64,000 nucleotides of DNA from NCBI GenBank assembly GCA_041397775.1, contig JAWKWB010000002.1, positions 558,001-622,000 of the forward strand. Direction: 5' to 3'. Numbering within the stretch: position 1 is the first letter of the stretch; each line of letters opens with the position of its first letter. Below are positions 25,084-33,688 of this stretch, in pieces. A program made the position numbers and the translations under genes. Below the pieces are notes generated by a model, which worked only from the letters and a program-made list of their open reading frames with translations, was not told the origin of the DNA and made no database searches. This stretch comes from Ga0077555 sp041397775 (GTDB taxonomy: Bacteria > Pseudomonadota > Alphaproteobacteria > Rhizobiales > Hyphomicrobiaceae).

Positions 25084-26232
25084 TCAGCTTCGGGTGGTGC
25101 TGCGATAGGGGCGTTCCTGCAACGGCAGGAGCACACGGAACACGGTACGCGACGGCTCCGACTCGCACTCGATGATGCCGCCGTGGTCGCCCACGATCTT
25201 GGCGACGAGCGCCAAGCCCAGCCCGCTGCCCGTACGCTTGGTCGTGACGAACGGCTCGAACAGATGCGGCTTGATGTCGTCGGTGATGCCCGGCCCGTTG
25301 TCCTCGATCTCGATCCTCAGTGGCAGGGACACGCGCGTGTCGGACCCCGGCACGCTCAGGCGCACACCGGGCTTGAAGGCCGTGCGGATCGTGATCTTGC
25401 CGTTGTCGCGCTTGTCCCCGATCGCTTCGGCGGCGTTCTTCACGAGATTGAGAAAAGCCTGCACGAGCTTGTCGCGGTTGGCGTCGAGCGGTGGCAGCGA
25501 AGGGTCGTATTCCTCCACGATGCGGATCGTTGCGGCAAACCCGGTCTCTGCCAGCCGCTTCACGTGATCGAGCACGGAGTGGATGTTGACCGCCTCCTTG
25601 ATCAGCGGCCGCTCGTCGCCGAACACCTCCATGCGGTCGACCAGGTTGCGGATGCGATCCGTTTCCGCGCAGATGAGCTGTGCCAGCGCCCGGTCGTCGT
25701 CGGATAACCCCGGCTCCAGGAGCTGGGCCGCCCCCCGGATCCCCGACAGCGGGTTCTTGATCTCGTGCGCGAGAACGGCGGCAAGCCCCGATACGGAGCG
25801 GGCTGCCGCCCGGTGCGTGAATTGTCGCTCGATCATCTGCGCCATCGATCGCTGCTGCAGCATGATGAGCGTCAGGTCGGGGTTCTCCGGCAACGGGCCG
25901 CCGTAGATGTCGACGAGGCGCGGCGAGGGCACCTTCGGTGTGGCGAGTTCCACGCCGTACTCGTTGACCGTCGCCCCCGTGCGCCGCACCTGCTGCGCCA
26001 GCGCCACCAGGGGGCAGCCGAACGCCACGATCTCTTCGATCTTCAACAGCTTGAGCCGTGCCTGGCTCGTCTCGAAGAAGATTTCCGCAGCCGTGTTCGC
26101 ATAGAGGACGCGCTCGTCCTCCCCCAACACCAGGATGGGATGCGGCAAGGCGCCCACGAGAAGATCGTGCTCGATGTGGCGACGACCGCCGGTCGATTGC
26201 ACTGGGCGGTCGGGGGGACGTGTCTCGCTCAT
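25084..26232 (-). CDS. ntrB: Nitrogen regulation sensor histidine kinase NtrB
   Basis: 382 residues. N-terminal PAS domain (HPILVLGEDERVLYANTAAE), dimerisation/phosphotransfer helix with the histidine in VLAHEIKNPLSGIRGAAQLL, ATPase boxes NLVKNAAEAIGDKRDNGK (N box), EIEDNGPGITDDIKPHLF (D box) and TGSGLGLALVAKIVGDHGG (G box). No membrane segment: soluble, PII-controlled kinase/phosphatase of NtrC. Its ATG overlaps the dusB stop by 4 bp (ATGA), so translation is coupled to dusB. Confidence 0.96.
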   Translation of the reverse strand: MSETRPPDRPVQSTGGRRHIEHDLLVGALPHPILVLGEDERVLYANTAAEIFFETSQARLKLLKIEEIVAFGCPLVALAQQVRRTGATVNEYGVELATPKVPSPRLVDIYGGPLPENPDLTLIMLQQRSMAQMIERQFTHRAAARSVSGLAAVLAHEIKNPLSGIRGAAQLLEPGLSDDDRALAQLICAETDRIRNLVDRMEVFGDERPLIKEAVNIHSVLDHVKRLAETGFAATIRIVEEYDPSLPPLDANRDKLVQAFLNLVKNAAEAIGDKRDNGKITIRTAFKPGVRLSVPGSDTRVSLPLRIEIEDNGPGITDDIKPHLFEPFVTTKRTGSGLGLALVAKIVGDHGGIIECESEPSRTVFRVLLPLQERPYRSTTRS

Positions 26233-27244
26233 GCTGCCATCTCCTGGGCCTGGGCGTAGAACGTAGCGAGGCCGGAAAGCACGCGCTCCGGATCATCCTC
26301 GGTGCACAGCCGCCGGCGCCATTCCTTCGCGACCGGCTCCATGACCGCGCTCGATACGAGGTACCAACCGATGTGCTTGCGCGCGTTACGCAGGCCATGG
26401 AAGCTGCCGTAGTGCTCCAGCATGGCGCGCAGGTGAGCAGCGGCGATCGCGCCTTGTTCCTTCAGCGTCGGCGCACCGGGGTCTCGCCCCGTCGCCAGCG
26501 CCGTGCGGATGCGGCCGGGCGCCCAGGGCGCCCCATAGGCCCCGCGTCCCACCATGACGCCATCCGCGCCCGACTGTTCGAGCGCCGTCCTCGCGTCGTC
26601 CGGCGTCGCGATATCCCCGTTGACGATCACGGGAACACGGACCGCGTTCTTGACGGCCCGAACCTTCGCCCAATCCGCCTGCCCCTTGAAGAACTGGCAG
26701 CGCGTACGCCCATGCACGGTGACGAGCCGGATACCTGCATCCTGGGCGCTGAGCGCGATATCGGGCGCATTCAACGAGCCCTCGTCCCAGCCCAGCCGCA
26801 TCTTCAACGTCACGGGAACGCTGACGGCACCGACCACAGCCTCGATCAGGCGCAGCGCGTGGTCGGGTTCGCGCATCAGCGCACTGCCGGACTGGCGCCC
26901 CGTCACCTCGCGTGAAGGGCACCCCATGTTGATGTCGATGATCTCAGCGCCCGCGGCCTCGGCCATGCGGGCACCTTCGGCCATCAATGCGTCTCGCAGC
27001 CCACGAGTTGTATGATATGAGGCGACAGCCCCTCGCCGGCGGCGCGCCGCACCACATCCGGCCGCTGGGACACGAGTTCGCGGCTGGCGACCATCTCGGA
27101 GACGACCGCTCCCGCGCCAAGTGCATCGGCCAGCCGCCGGAACGGCAGATCGCTGACGCCGGTCATCGGAGCCAACAGCACGCCGGAGGAAATCGGAAGA
27201 TCCCCCAGTCGCGCGTCACCAGCGTCTGCCTGTTTCTTGCTCAC
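26229..27244 (-). pseudogene. dusB: tRNA-dihydrouridine synthase DusB, split by a single-base deletion
   Basis: Two frames together make a normal-length DusB (about 338 residues). The first (26984-27244, 86 residues) has LAPMTGVSDLPFRRLADALG and ends IIQLVGCETH then TGA; the second (to 26229, 252 residues) has AGAEIIDINMGCPSREVTG with the catalytic cysteine, and VNGDIATPDDA. Homologues read H-W-M-A-E across the junction: CATTGGATGGCC is expected and CATTGATGGCC is present, so one G is missing. The lesion creates a TGATG stop/start overlap that could still allow coupled translation of two halves. Real mutation or sequencing error cannot be told apart here. First gene of the ntrBC operon. Confidence 0.85.
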
Positions 27245-27400
27245 GTTGCTGCCTATTTATACGGCATATTTTTCATATGCACTAACTTAAGGCAGGGTAT
27301 CTGCGCCGCTTTCACTTCGCAAGCGCAAAATAAGGCATGCATGGGAGATTTGCCGGGGGCGCGCAAAAGCTCTATGGGGAGCGCATAAGCATTCCAGCCA

Positions 27401-28594
27401 TTGGATGACGCCTTGACCATCGCCGCCGTGATTCTAGCCGCCGGACGCGGCTCCCGCGCCGCCGCAGCCGCAGGCGTGCCGAAGCAATACGCACGCATTG
27501 GCGGCGAAACGATCCTGGCCAGAACCGTGCGTGCCTTTGCCGAGCACCCCGAAATCGACCTCGTCCAGGTCGTCATTCATCCCGACGATGCCGACGCCTG
27601 CGCCGCCGCCATCGGCACGCCGGCCGGCAAGGTCCTATCCCCCGTCCACGGTGGCGCCACGCGGCAGGCATCCGGGCTGCGCGGCCTCGAGGCGCTGAAG
27701 GATCACCGCCCGCGCGGCGTACTCATCCATGATGCTGCCCGCCCCTTCGTTTCCGATGCGATCCTGACATCGGTCATTGCCGCACTGCAACAGACAGCGG
27801 GCGCCATCCCGGGCCTGGCCGTGACCGACACCCTCAAGCGCACCAACGGCGACGGCACCATCGCCGGCACGGTCGAGCGGGCCGGGCTCTGGCGTGCCCA
27901 GACCCCCCAGGCATTCCGGTACGACGACGTGCTGGCAGCCCACCGCAAGGCCGCAGGCGCCGGCATCGACACCTTCACCGACGATGCGGCTCTGGCGGAA
28001 TGGGCGGGCCTGCCGGTCGCGGTCGTGGCAGGCAGCGACCGCAATACCAAGATCACCACACCGGAGGACCTGGAGATGGCCGAGCAGGCGCTGAAACGCG
28101 GCATCGCGCCCCTCGTCGACGTGCGCACGGGCTCCGGCTTCGACGTCCATCGCTTCGATGCGGGCGATCACGTCTGGCTGTGCGGCGTGCGCATTCCCCA
28201 TACGCATAAGCTCGAAGGTCATTCCGACGCCGACGTCGCCTTGCACGCCCTGACCGACGCCCTGCTGGGCGCCATCGGCGATGGCGACATCGGCCAGCAC
28301 TTCCCGCCCAGCGACATGCAGTGGAAGGGTGCGGCATCCCACATCTTCGTCGCCGATGCCGTGCGCCGCGTTCATGCCCGTGGCGGCCGCATTACCAACG
28401 TCGACGTGACCATTCTCTGCGAGGCCCCCCGCATGGGCCCGCATCGCGACGCCATGTGCGCCGCGATAGCGGCAATGCTGGGCATCGAGCGCGACCGCGT
28501 CAATGTGAAGGCCACGACCACGGAGAAGCTCGGCTTCACGGGCCGGCGCGAGGGCATTGCCGCCATGGCGACGGCAACCGTCATTCTGGGCTGA
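27401..28594 (+). CDS. ispDF: Bifunctional IspD/IspF (MEP isoprenoid pathway)
   Basis: 397 residues. N-terminal IspD, 2-C-methyl-D-erythritol 4-phosphate cytidylyltransferase (AAVILAAGRGSRAAAAAGVP, KQY, HDAARPFVSDAILTSVIAAL), then IspF, 2,4-cyclodiphosphate synthase, from about residue 240 (VRTGSGFDVHRFDAGDHVWL, LEGHSDADVALHALTDALLG). The fusion is typical of alphaproteobacteria. No in-frame ATG at the start: TTG at 27401 or, with a GGAT-like site before it, TTG at 27413. Divergent from dusB across 156 bp. Confidence 0.95.
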   Translation: MDDALTIAAVILAAGRGSRAAAAAGVPKQYARIGGETILARTVRAFAEHPEIDLVQVVIHPDDADACAAAIGTPAGKVLSPVHGGATRQASGLRGLEALKDHRPRGVLIHDAARPFVSDAILTSVIAALQQTAGAIPGLAVTDTLKRTNGDGTIAGTVERAGLWRAQTPQAFRYDDVLAAHRKAAGAGIDTFTDDAALAEWAGLPVAVVAGSDRNTKITTPEDLEMAEQALKRGIAPLVDVRTGSGFDVHRFDAGDHVWLCGVRIPHTHKLEGHSDADVALHALTDALLGAIGDGDIGQHFPPSDMQWKGAASHIFVADAVRRVHARGGRITNVDVTILCEAPRMGPHRDAMCAAIAAMLGIERDRVNVKATTTEKLGFTGRREGIAAMATATVILG

Positions 28595-28612
28595 CGCGCC
28601 CCCGCCGGTGTC

Positions 28613-29074
28613 TCAGGTCGACACCGTCGTTGCGTAGACGCGGCGCGCCCGCTCCTCGAAAGCTTCGGTGAACTTGCGGAAGGCCTGGTCGAACAGCGCC
28701 CCCATCAGCATCTGCAGCATCAGCGACTTGAATTCGTAGCTGATGGCGAAGCGCACATCGCATCCCCCCGGCGCTTCGACGAACGACCACCGGTTCTCCA
28801 GGTGGCGGAATGGACCGTTGACGAGATCGGCCGAAACCCGCAGCGCCGCCCGGTCCAGCCGCACGCGGCTGGTAAAGGTCTCCCGCACCGCCTTGTAGCC
28901 CACGTCCATGGCGGCCACGATCACTTCGTCGCCCCCTTCTGCCTGCTCGCGCGACAGCACACGCAGCCCCTCGCACAGCGGCAGGAACTCGGGATATCGC
29001 TCGACATCGGCGACGAGGTCGAACATCTGCGTCGGGGTGAAGGCCACACGGCGGGTCGTCTCGAATGCGGGCAT
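28613..29074 (-). CDS. COQ10/RatA-family START-domain protein
   Basis: 153 residues. MPAFETTRRVAFTPTQMFDL followed by DVERYPEFLPLCEGLRVL and YEFKSLMLQMLMGALFDQAF are hallmarks of the polyketide-cyclase/START family that includes yeast Coq10 and E. coli RatA. In alphaproteobacteria it commonly sits by lipA and is taken to bind ubiquinone for respiration; the RatA toxin label is a database convention. Last gene of lipA-kinase-coq10, 14 bp after the previous stop. Confidence 0.9.
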   Translation of the reverse strand: MPAFETTRRVAFTPTQMFDLVADVERYPEFLPLCEGLRVLSREQAEGGDEVIVAAMDVGYKAVRETFTSRVRLDRAALRVSADLVNGPFRHLENRWSFVEAPGGCDVRFAISYEFKSLMLQMLMGALFDQAFRKFTEAFEERARRVYATTVST

Positions 29075-29088
29075 CGGCGTGTCGTTGC

Positions 29089-29637
29089 TCAGGTCTCGTC
29101 GGTCAAGGAAGTCGGTAGTTGCGCGATGAATTGGCGGACATTGGCGCGCGTGGCAAGCCTGATGCCGCGAATAGTCGGTGGTAACGCCTCGAACACCCGC
29201 TTGTCACGCGGCTGGCCGTGGGTGGGATAGCGCCACACCCAATCGAAGAGGAAGTCGCGGTCGAACCACTCCGGGCAGCCCTCCCCGACATCGGGACGCT
29301 GCCGGCCATGATAGGTGAGAATTCTGCGAACCGCCCGCAGCGCGTAGATCCGACGCGGCAGGTCCAGCCATATGAGATGCGTGGCGCGCGGCAAGCGCAG
29401 GTCCAGGCTGCTGTGATAGCCACCATCGATCACCCATGCGGGCCGTGCCGCGACGGCCTGCACCTTCGCCCGGAATTCCGTCCTGTCCGGTTCCCGCCAG
29501 CCGGGCTGCCAATAAAGCCGGTCGAGATGAAATACAGGCAATCCGCAGGCCCCGCCGATGGCGCGCGCCAGCGACGATTTCCCAGCCCCGCTGGGTCCGA
29601 TCACGAGGATACGCTGTTCGGCTGGCCCCGTGATCAA
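29089..29637 (-). CDS. P-loop kinase-like protein (adenylate kinase/FlaR-like)
   Basis: 182 residues. Walker A in RILVIGPSGAGKSSLARAIG, then LPVFHLDRLYWQPGWREPDR and VIDGGYHSSLDLRLPRATHL, LIWLDLPRRIYALRAVRRIL. This is the pattern of proteins annotated as topology modulation FlaR or AAA-family nucleotide kinases; the substrate is unknown. Starts with TTG overlapping the lipA stop (TTGA), so translation is coupled to lipA. Confidence 0.8.
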   Translation of the reverse strand: MITGPAEQRILVIGPSGAGKSSLARAIGGACGLPVFHLDRLYWQPGWREPDRTEFRAKVQAVAARPAWVIDGGYHSSLDLRLPRATHLIWLDLPRRIYALRAVRRILTYHGRQRPDVGEGCPEWFDRDFLFDWVWRYPTHGQPRDKRVFEALPPTIRGIRLATRANVRQFIAQLPTSLTDET

Positions 29638-30578
29638 GACACGCGCTGGGCCGCGCGGGCCGCCTTGAGGCGCGCGAAGTCGGCATCGGCGTGATAGCTC
29701 GAGCGCGTCAGAGGCGTGGCGGCCACCACCAGGAAGCCTTTCGCCTTTGCTGTCCGCTCGTAGGACTTGAAGGCCTCCGGCGTGACGAAGGCCTTGACCT
29801 CGGCGTGCTTGCGCGTGGGCTGCAGATACTGCCCCATGGTCAGGAAATCGACATCCGCCGAACGCAGGTCGTCCATCACCTGCAGCACTTCCTCGCGCTC
29901 CTCGCCAAGCCCCACCATGATCCCGGACTTGGTGAAGATCGTCGGATCGAGCTCCTTCACCCGCTGCAGGAGCCGCAGCGAATGGAAATAGCGTGCGCCC
30001 GGGCGGATGCGCAGGTAGAGCGAGGGGACCGTCTCGAGATTGTGGTTGAACACGTCCGGTCGCGCCGCCACCACCACTTCGAGAGCCCCGTCCTTGCGCA
30101 GGAAGTCCGGCGTCAGGATCTCGATCGTCGTGCCGGGGGCGCCTGCCCGGATCGCCGCGATGACCTCGGCGAAATGCCGGGCCCCGCCATCGGCCAGATC
30201 GTCGCGATCGACCGATGTGATCACCACATGCGCAAGGCCGAGCTTGGCCACCGCCTCCGCCACCCGCGCAGGCTCGTCCGCATCGAGCGGCTTGGGCAAC
30301 CCGGTGGCGACATTGCAGAAGGCGCACGCCCGCGTGCAGGTGTCGCCCATGATCATCATGGTCGCGTGGCGCTTCGTCCAGCACTCCCCGATGTTGGGGC
30401 AGGCCGCCTCTTCGCACACGGTATGCAGGCCCTGGCCGCGCACGATGTCGCGGGTGGCGGCGTAGGCGGCCGAAACCGGTGCCTTGACGCGGATCCAGTC
30501 CGGCTTGCGCAGCAGCGGCGTATCGGGCCGCGCGGCCTTCTCGGGATGACGAGGCGTTTTGTCGAGAACGGTGACCAT
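29634..30578 (-). CDS. lipA: Lipoyl synthase
   Basis: 314 residues. Radical-SAM enzyme that inserts two sulfurs into octanoyl-lipoyl domains of 2-oxoacid dehydrogenases and glycine cleavage H protein. Radical-SAM cluster motif DTCTRACAFCNVATG (CxxxCxxC), auxiliary cluster cysteines in CEEAACPNIGECW, and the C-terminal RSSYHAD serine. Usual length. First gene of an operon with the P-loop kinase and COQ10-like genes. Confidence 0.97.
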   Translation of the reverse strand: MVTVLDKTPRHPEKAARPDTPLLRKPDWIRVKAPVSAAYAATRDIVRGQGLHTVCEEAACPNIGECWTKRHATMMIMGDTCTRACAFCNVATGLPKPLDADEPARVAEAVAKLGLAHVVITSVDRDDLADGGARHFAEVIAAIRAGAPGTTIEILTPDFLRKDGALEVVVAARPDVFNHNLETVPSLYLRIRPGARYFHSLRLLQRVKELDPTIFTKSGIMVGLGEEREEVLQVMDDLRSADVDFLTMGQYLQPTRKHAEVKAFVTPEAFKSYERTAKAKGFLVVAATPLTRSSYHADADFARLKAARAAQRVS

Positions 30579-30633
30579 GACAGCTATTTAATGCACGCCC
30601 CGGTCCCTGCCAACGGCCCGCGACGCCGCGGCA

Positions 30634-31551
30634 TCAATCCCTGGCGGCAAGGAAGGCGGCGAGCGTCTTCTCGTCGGGCAACCCGGCCCGACTGCCGAGC
30701 CGTGTGCATTTGAGCGCAGCCGCAGCAGCAGCGCGCCGAACCACCTCGCCCATCGGACGGCCCTCCGCGATCCCCAGCGCAAAAGCGCCATGGAAAGCAT
30801 CACCCGCCCCGGTCGTGTCCACGACGTCGACCGCAAACCCCGGCTGACGCCCGATGGTGCCATCACCCTGGCGCCAGGCGTAACCTTCCCCACCCAGCGT
30901 CACGCCGGCATGCTTCAGCCCGCCGCCCAGGTTCAAAACCCACGCCAATCGTTCCATGTCGTCGCCACCCGGCGCCACCTCCCGCAGGGCCGGCGCCGAA
31001 AACACCGCATAGTCGGCGAGCGGGAGCAGCCCCGGCAGGGCTTCGCGCGCGCCGAGATCCGCATCGAGGACCGTCGGCACCCCCTCGACCCGCGCCCGCG
31101 TCAGGGCCGTCCGCGTCGCCTCCAGCCAGCGCAGGTCGGCGAGCACGGCGTGCGCCTTGGCGATGCGCTCGAACGGCAGCCAGCTCGTTCCCGCCGGAAT
31201 GGACGTGTCGCGCATGCCCACGATCAAGCGCTCGCCCTCGCGATTGACGATGATCGCCGAAGTCGAGGACCGCGATTCCTCGAACGTCTCGAGCGCACGG
31301 ATGTCGACCCGCTCCGCCTTGAGCCCCGCCCGGATGATGGCGCCGGCATTATCGTCGCCGACGCGGCTCCACAGCTCCGCCCGCCCGCCGAGACGGGCGA
31401 TCGCAACCGCCGCGTTCGCCGCCATGCCACCGCCGACCTCGATCGCCTCCAACGCCCGCACCTTGGTGGGTTCCGGCGGAAAACTCTCGATCCGGTAGAT
31501 GCGGTCGAGTGCAGCGTGCCCGACGACAATGATGTGCTTTTCGCCTGGCAT
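30634..31551 (-). CDS. PfkB-family carbohydrate kinase
   Basis: 305 residues of the ribokinase fold. N-terminal IIVVGHAALDRIYRIESFPP and GGMAANAAVAIARLGGRAEL; C-terminal anion hole/catalytic Asp in DTTGAGDAFHGAFALGIAEG. The sugar substrate cannot be inferred; related proteins phosphorylate ribose, fructose or sulfofructose. ATG at MPGEKHII; the frame upstream looks non-coding. Separated from the GMC gene by two large hairpins. Confidence 0.88.
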   Translation of the reverse strand: MPGEKHIIVVGHAALDRIYRIESFPPEPTKVRALEAIEVGGGMAANAAVAIARLGGRAELWSRVGDDNAGAIIRAGLKAERVDIRALETFEESRSSTSAIIVNREGERLIVGMRDTSIPAGTSWLPFERIAKAHAVLADLRWLEATRTALTRARVEGVPTVLDADLGAREALPGLLPLADYAVFSAPALREVAPGGDDMERLAWVLNLGGGLKHAGVTLGGEGYAWRQGDGTIGRQPGFAVDVVDTTGAGDAFHGAFALGIAEGRPMGEVVRRAAAAAALKCTRLGSRAGLPDEKTLAAFLAARD

Positions 31552-31698
31552 TCGGCTCTCAGTCCTTTCCCACGACACGCGCGCGACGTCCGGCCCACGC
31601 GCACTCGCATTTGGACATTCCACGGCAACGTTCATGCCGCGAAATCTTGACGCAAGCACGTTCGCGATCGCCCCGACGCGCGATCATGCTCGTGTTCC

Positions 31699-31751
31699 GG
31701 TTCCGACATTTGCATGCCCTTGCAGTTCGTCCGAGTGCAAATGTCGGAACC
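31699..31751. repeat. Large perfect inverted repeat (hairpin 1)
   Basis: Arms GGTTCCGACATTTGCA (31699-31714) and TGCAAATGTCGGAACC (31736-31751), 16 bp without mismatch, 21-nt loop. No T-run. Lies 148 bp upstream of the PfkB gene. Confidence 0.85.
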
Positions 31752-31780
31752 CAAGGGAACACTCAGAACCAATTGTTTCT

Positions 31781-31855
31781 AGTGTAGCTTTTGCATCAGA
31801 CGTTTGGTCACGAGCCAAGCCGCGAGTGGGTACCAAACGTCAGATGCGCTACACT
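31781..31855. repeat. Large imperfect inverted repeat (hairpin 2)
   Basis: Arms 31781-31808 and 31832-31855 pair over 24 bp (AGTGTAGC... with ...GCTACACT at the base, GACGTTTGGT/ACCAAACGTC near the loop) with a 4-nt bulge and one mismatch; 23-nt loop. It begins 11 bp after the GMC stop, so it may end that transcript. Confidence 0.8.
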
Positions 31856-31865
31856 CGTGGTCGGC

Positions 31866-33506
31866 TCATTGCGCCCTCAGGCGCGCCCTGACGTGCTCGG
31901 CACCCTTCTCCGCCACCATGATGGTCGCGGGATGGATGTTGGACGAGGGCACCATCGGCATGACGGAGGCGTCGATGACGCTGAGCCCCTCGATGCCGCG
32001 CACCGCCAGCTCCGGCGTCGTCACCGCCCGATCGTCGACCCCCATGCGGCACGTGGCGCAGGGGTGATAGACCGTCGAGGCGTTGTTGCGGACGTACTCC
32101 TTGAAGTCCTCCGGTGACTGCACTTCGGGGCCCGGCAGGTGCTGGCTCTCGATGAGATCCTTGAAGGGCGCGGTATCGCGGATCTGCTGGGCCAGCTTCC
32201 AGCCGTCCAGCATCATCCGCCAGTCCTCGTCGTGCGTCATGTAGTTGGGCTGGATGCGCGGGGGGTCGCGCCCCTCGCGATCGCGCAACGTGATCTCGCC
32301 CCGGCTGTAGGGCCGGCAGATGCAGAAATTGAACATGAAGCCCGGGAAGGCATGCAGGCCCACCTTGAAGGCCCCTTCCGTCGAGAAGTTGACGCACTGG
32401 AACTGCAGGTCTGGAACGGCCTCGCTCGGCCGCGACTTCACGAACATCGTCGCTTCCGTGGCGCCCACCGCAAGTTGGCCGCTGCGCTGCGTCAGGTACT
32501 GCCACGCCATGGCCGCCTGCTTGATCGGGCTCTGCATGATCTCGTTGAGCGTGCCCTTGGCCTTCGACTTGAAGACCATGCGCACCATCAGGTGGTCCTG
32601 CAGATCCTTGCCGACGCCGGGCAGGTCGTGCTGGACGTCGATCCCCATCGCCTTCAATTCCGCGGCCGGGCCGATGCCCGAGGCCAGCAGCAGCACCGGC
32701 GAGTTGATCGAGCCGCCCGAGACGATCACCTGCCGTCGTGCCCGGATGCGCTTGATGCGCCCGAATTGCTCCACCTCCAGGCCCACCGCCCGCTTGCCGT
32801 CGAGCAGGATGCGGCAAACGTGCGTCTCCGTCATCAGGCGCAGGTTCTGGCGCGCCAGATTGGGCTTGAGATAGCCTACCGCCGTCGAGACACGTCGCCC
32901 GTTGCGCACGTTGAGCTGCACGAAGCCCACGCCCTCGATCTTCTCGCCGTTGAAATCATGATTGCGCGGGATCTGCAGGTGCTGGGCCGTCTCCACGAAC
33001 GCACGCGCGGGCAGCGACGGGTCCTTGATGCTGGAAATGGTCATCGGCCCGCCCTCGCCACGCCAGGCGTCGACCCCGTCCACGTTGTGCTCGGAGCGTT
33101 TGAAATAGGGCAGGACGTCCGCGTAGCTCCAGCCCTTGGCGCCGAGCCTCTCCCACTCGTCGAAGTCGCTCGGTGCGCCACGCAGGAACACGAGGCCGTT
33201 GATGCTGCCCGATCCGCCCAGAACCTTGCCGCGCGGCCACGTGATCTGGCGATTGTTGAGGCCGGGTTCCGGCTCCGTGAGATAGCCCCAGTTGAGGCGC
33301 GGGTTCGGCACGACCTTGCCGAAGCCGAGGGGCACGTGGATCCAGGGATTGCGATCGCGCTTGCCGGCCTCGATCAGGCACAGCGACACGGAAGGATCTT
33401 CCGTCAGCCGGCTCGCGACCACGCAGCCTGCCGAACCAGCGCCCGCCACGATGACGTCGTACTCCTCGTGGAAAAAATCTTCGTCGTACGTGTTCGATTC
33501 TGTCAT
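31866..33506 (-). CDS. GMC family oxidoreductase (choline/alcohol dehydrogenase-like)
   Basis: 546 residues. FAD-binding Rossmann motif YDVIVAGAGSAGCVVASRL near residue 16, then GMC signatures PRGKVLGGSGSINGLVFLRG and SGGSINSPVLLLASGIGP, and the C-terminal catalytic block TVYHPCATCRMG with N-P histidine region SSNIHPATIMVAEKGAE. Closest in pattern to choline dehydrogenase-like alcohol oxidases; the substrate is unknown. ATG at MTESNTYD; an in-frame ATG 17 codons earlier is possible. Divergent from dacC across 182 bp. Confidence 0.92.
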   Translation of the reverse strand: MTESNTYDEDFFHEEYDVIVAGAGSAGCVVASRLTEDPSVSLCLIEAGKRDRNPWIHVPLGFGKVVPNPRLNWGYLTEPEPGLNNRQITWPRGKVLGGSGSINGLVFLRGAPSDFDEWERLGAKGWSYADVLPYFKRSEHNVDGVDAWRGEGGPMTISSIKDPSLPARAFVETAQHLQIPRNHDFNGEKIEGVGFVQLNVRNGRRVSTAVGYLKPNLARQNLRLMTETHVCRILLDGKRAVGLEVEQFGRIKRIRARRQVIVSGGSINSPVLLLASGIGPAAELKAMGIDVQHDLPGVGKDLQDHLMVRMVFKSKAKGTLNEIMQSPIKQAAMAWQYLTQRSGQLAVGATEATMFVKSRPSEAVPDLQFQCVNFSTEGAFKVGLHAFPGFMFNFCICRPYSRGEITLRDREGRDPPRIQPNYMTHDEDWRMMLDGWKLAQQIRDTAPFKDLIESQHLPGPEVQSPEDFKEYVRNNASTVYHPCATCRMGVDDRAVTTPELAVRGIEGLSVIDASVMPMVPSSNIHPATIMVAEKGAEHVRARLRAQ

Positions 33507-33688
33507 CCCGGAAAAACCTATCTCCGTGTCAGTCGTTCCCTCTTGTAAAGCCACCATATGGGGCGCCCAGGCTCCGGTCGAGGGCCTTGCGGCGCGGTCT
33601 TCGAGCCACTGTGTCGCGCCGATGGTTGACCCTCGCGACCGAAGCACTGATAGTGTCCGCAAAGCTCCACGGCATACTGGAAGACTTC

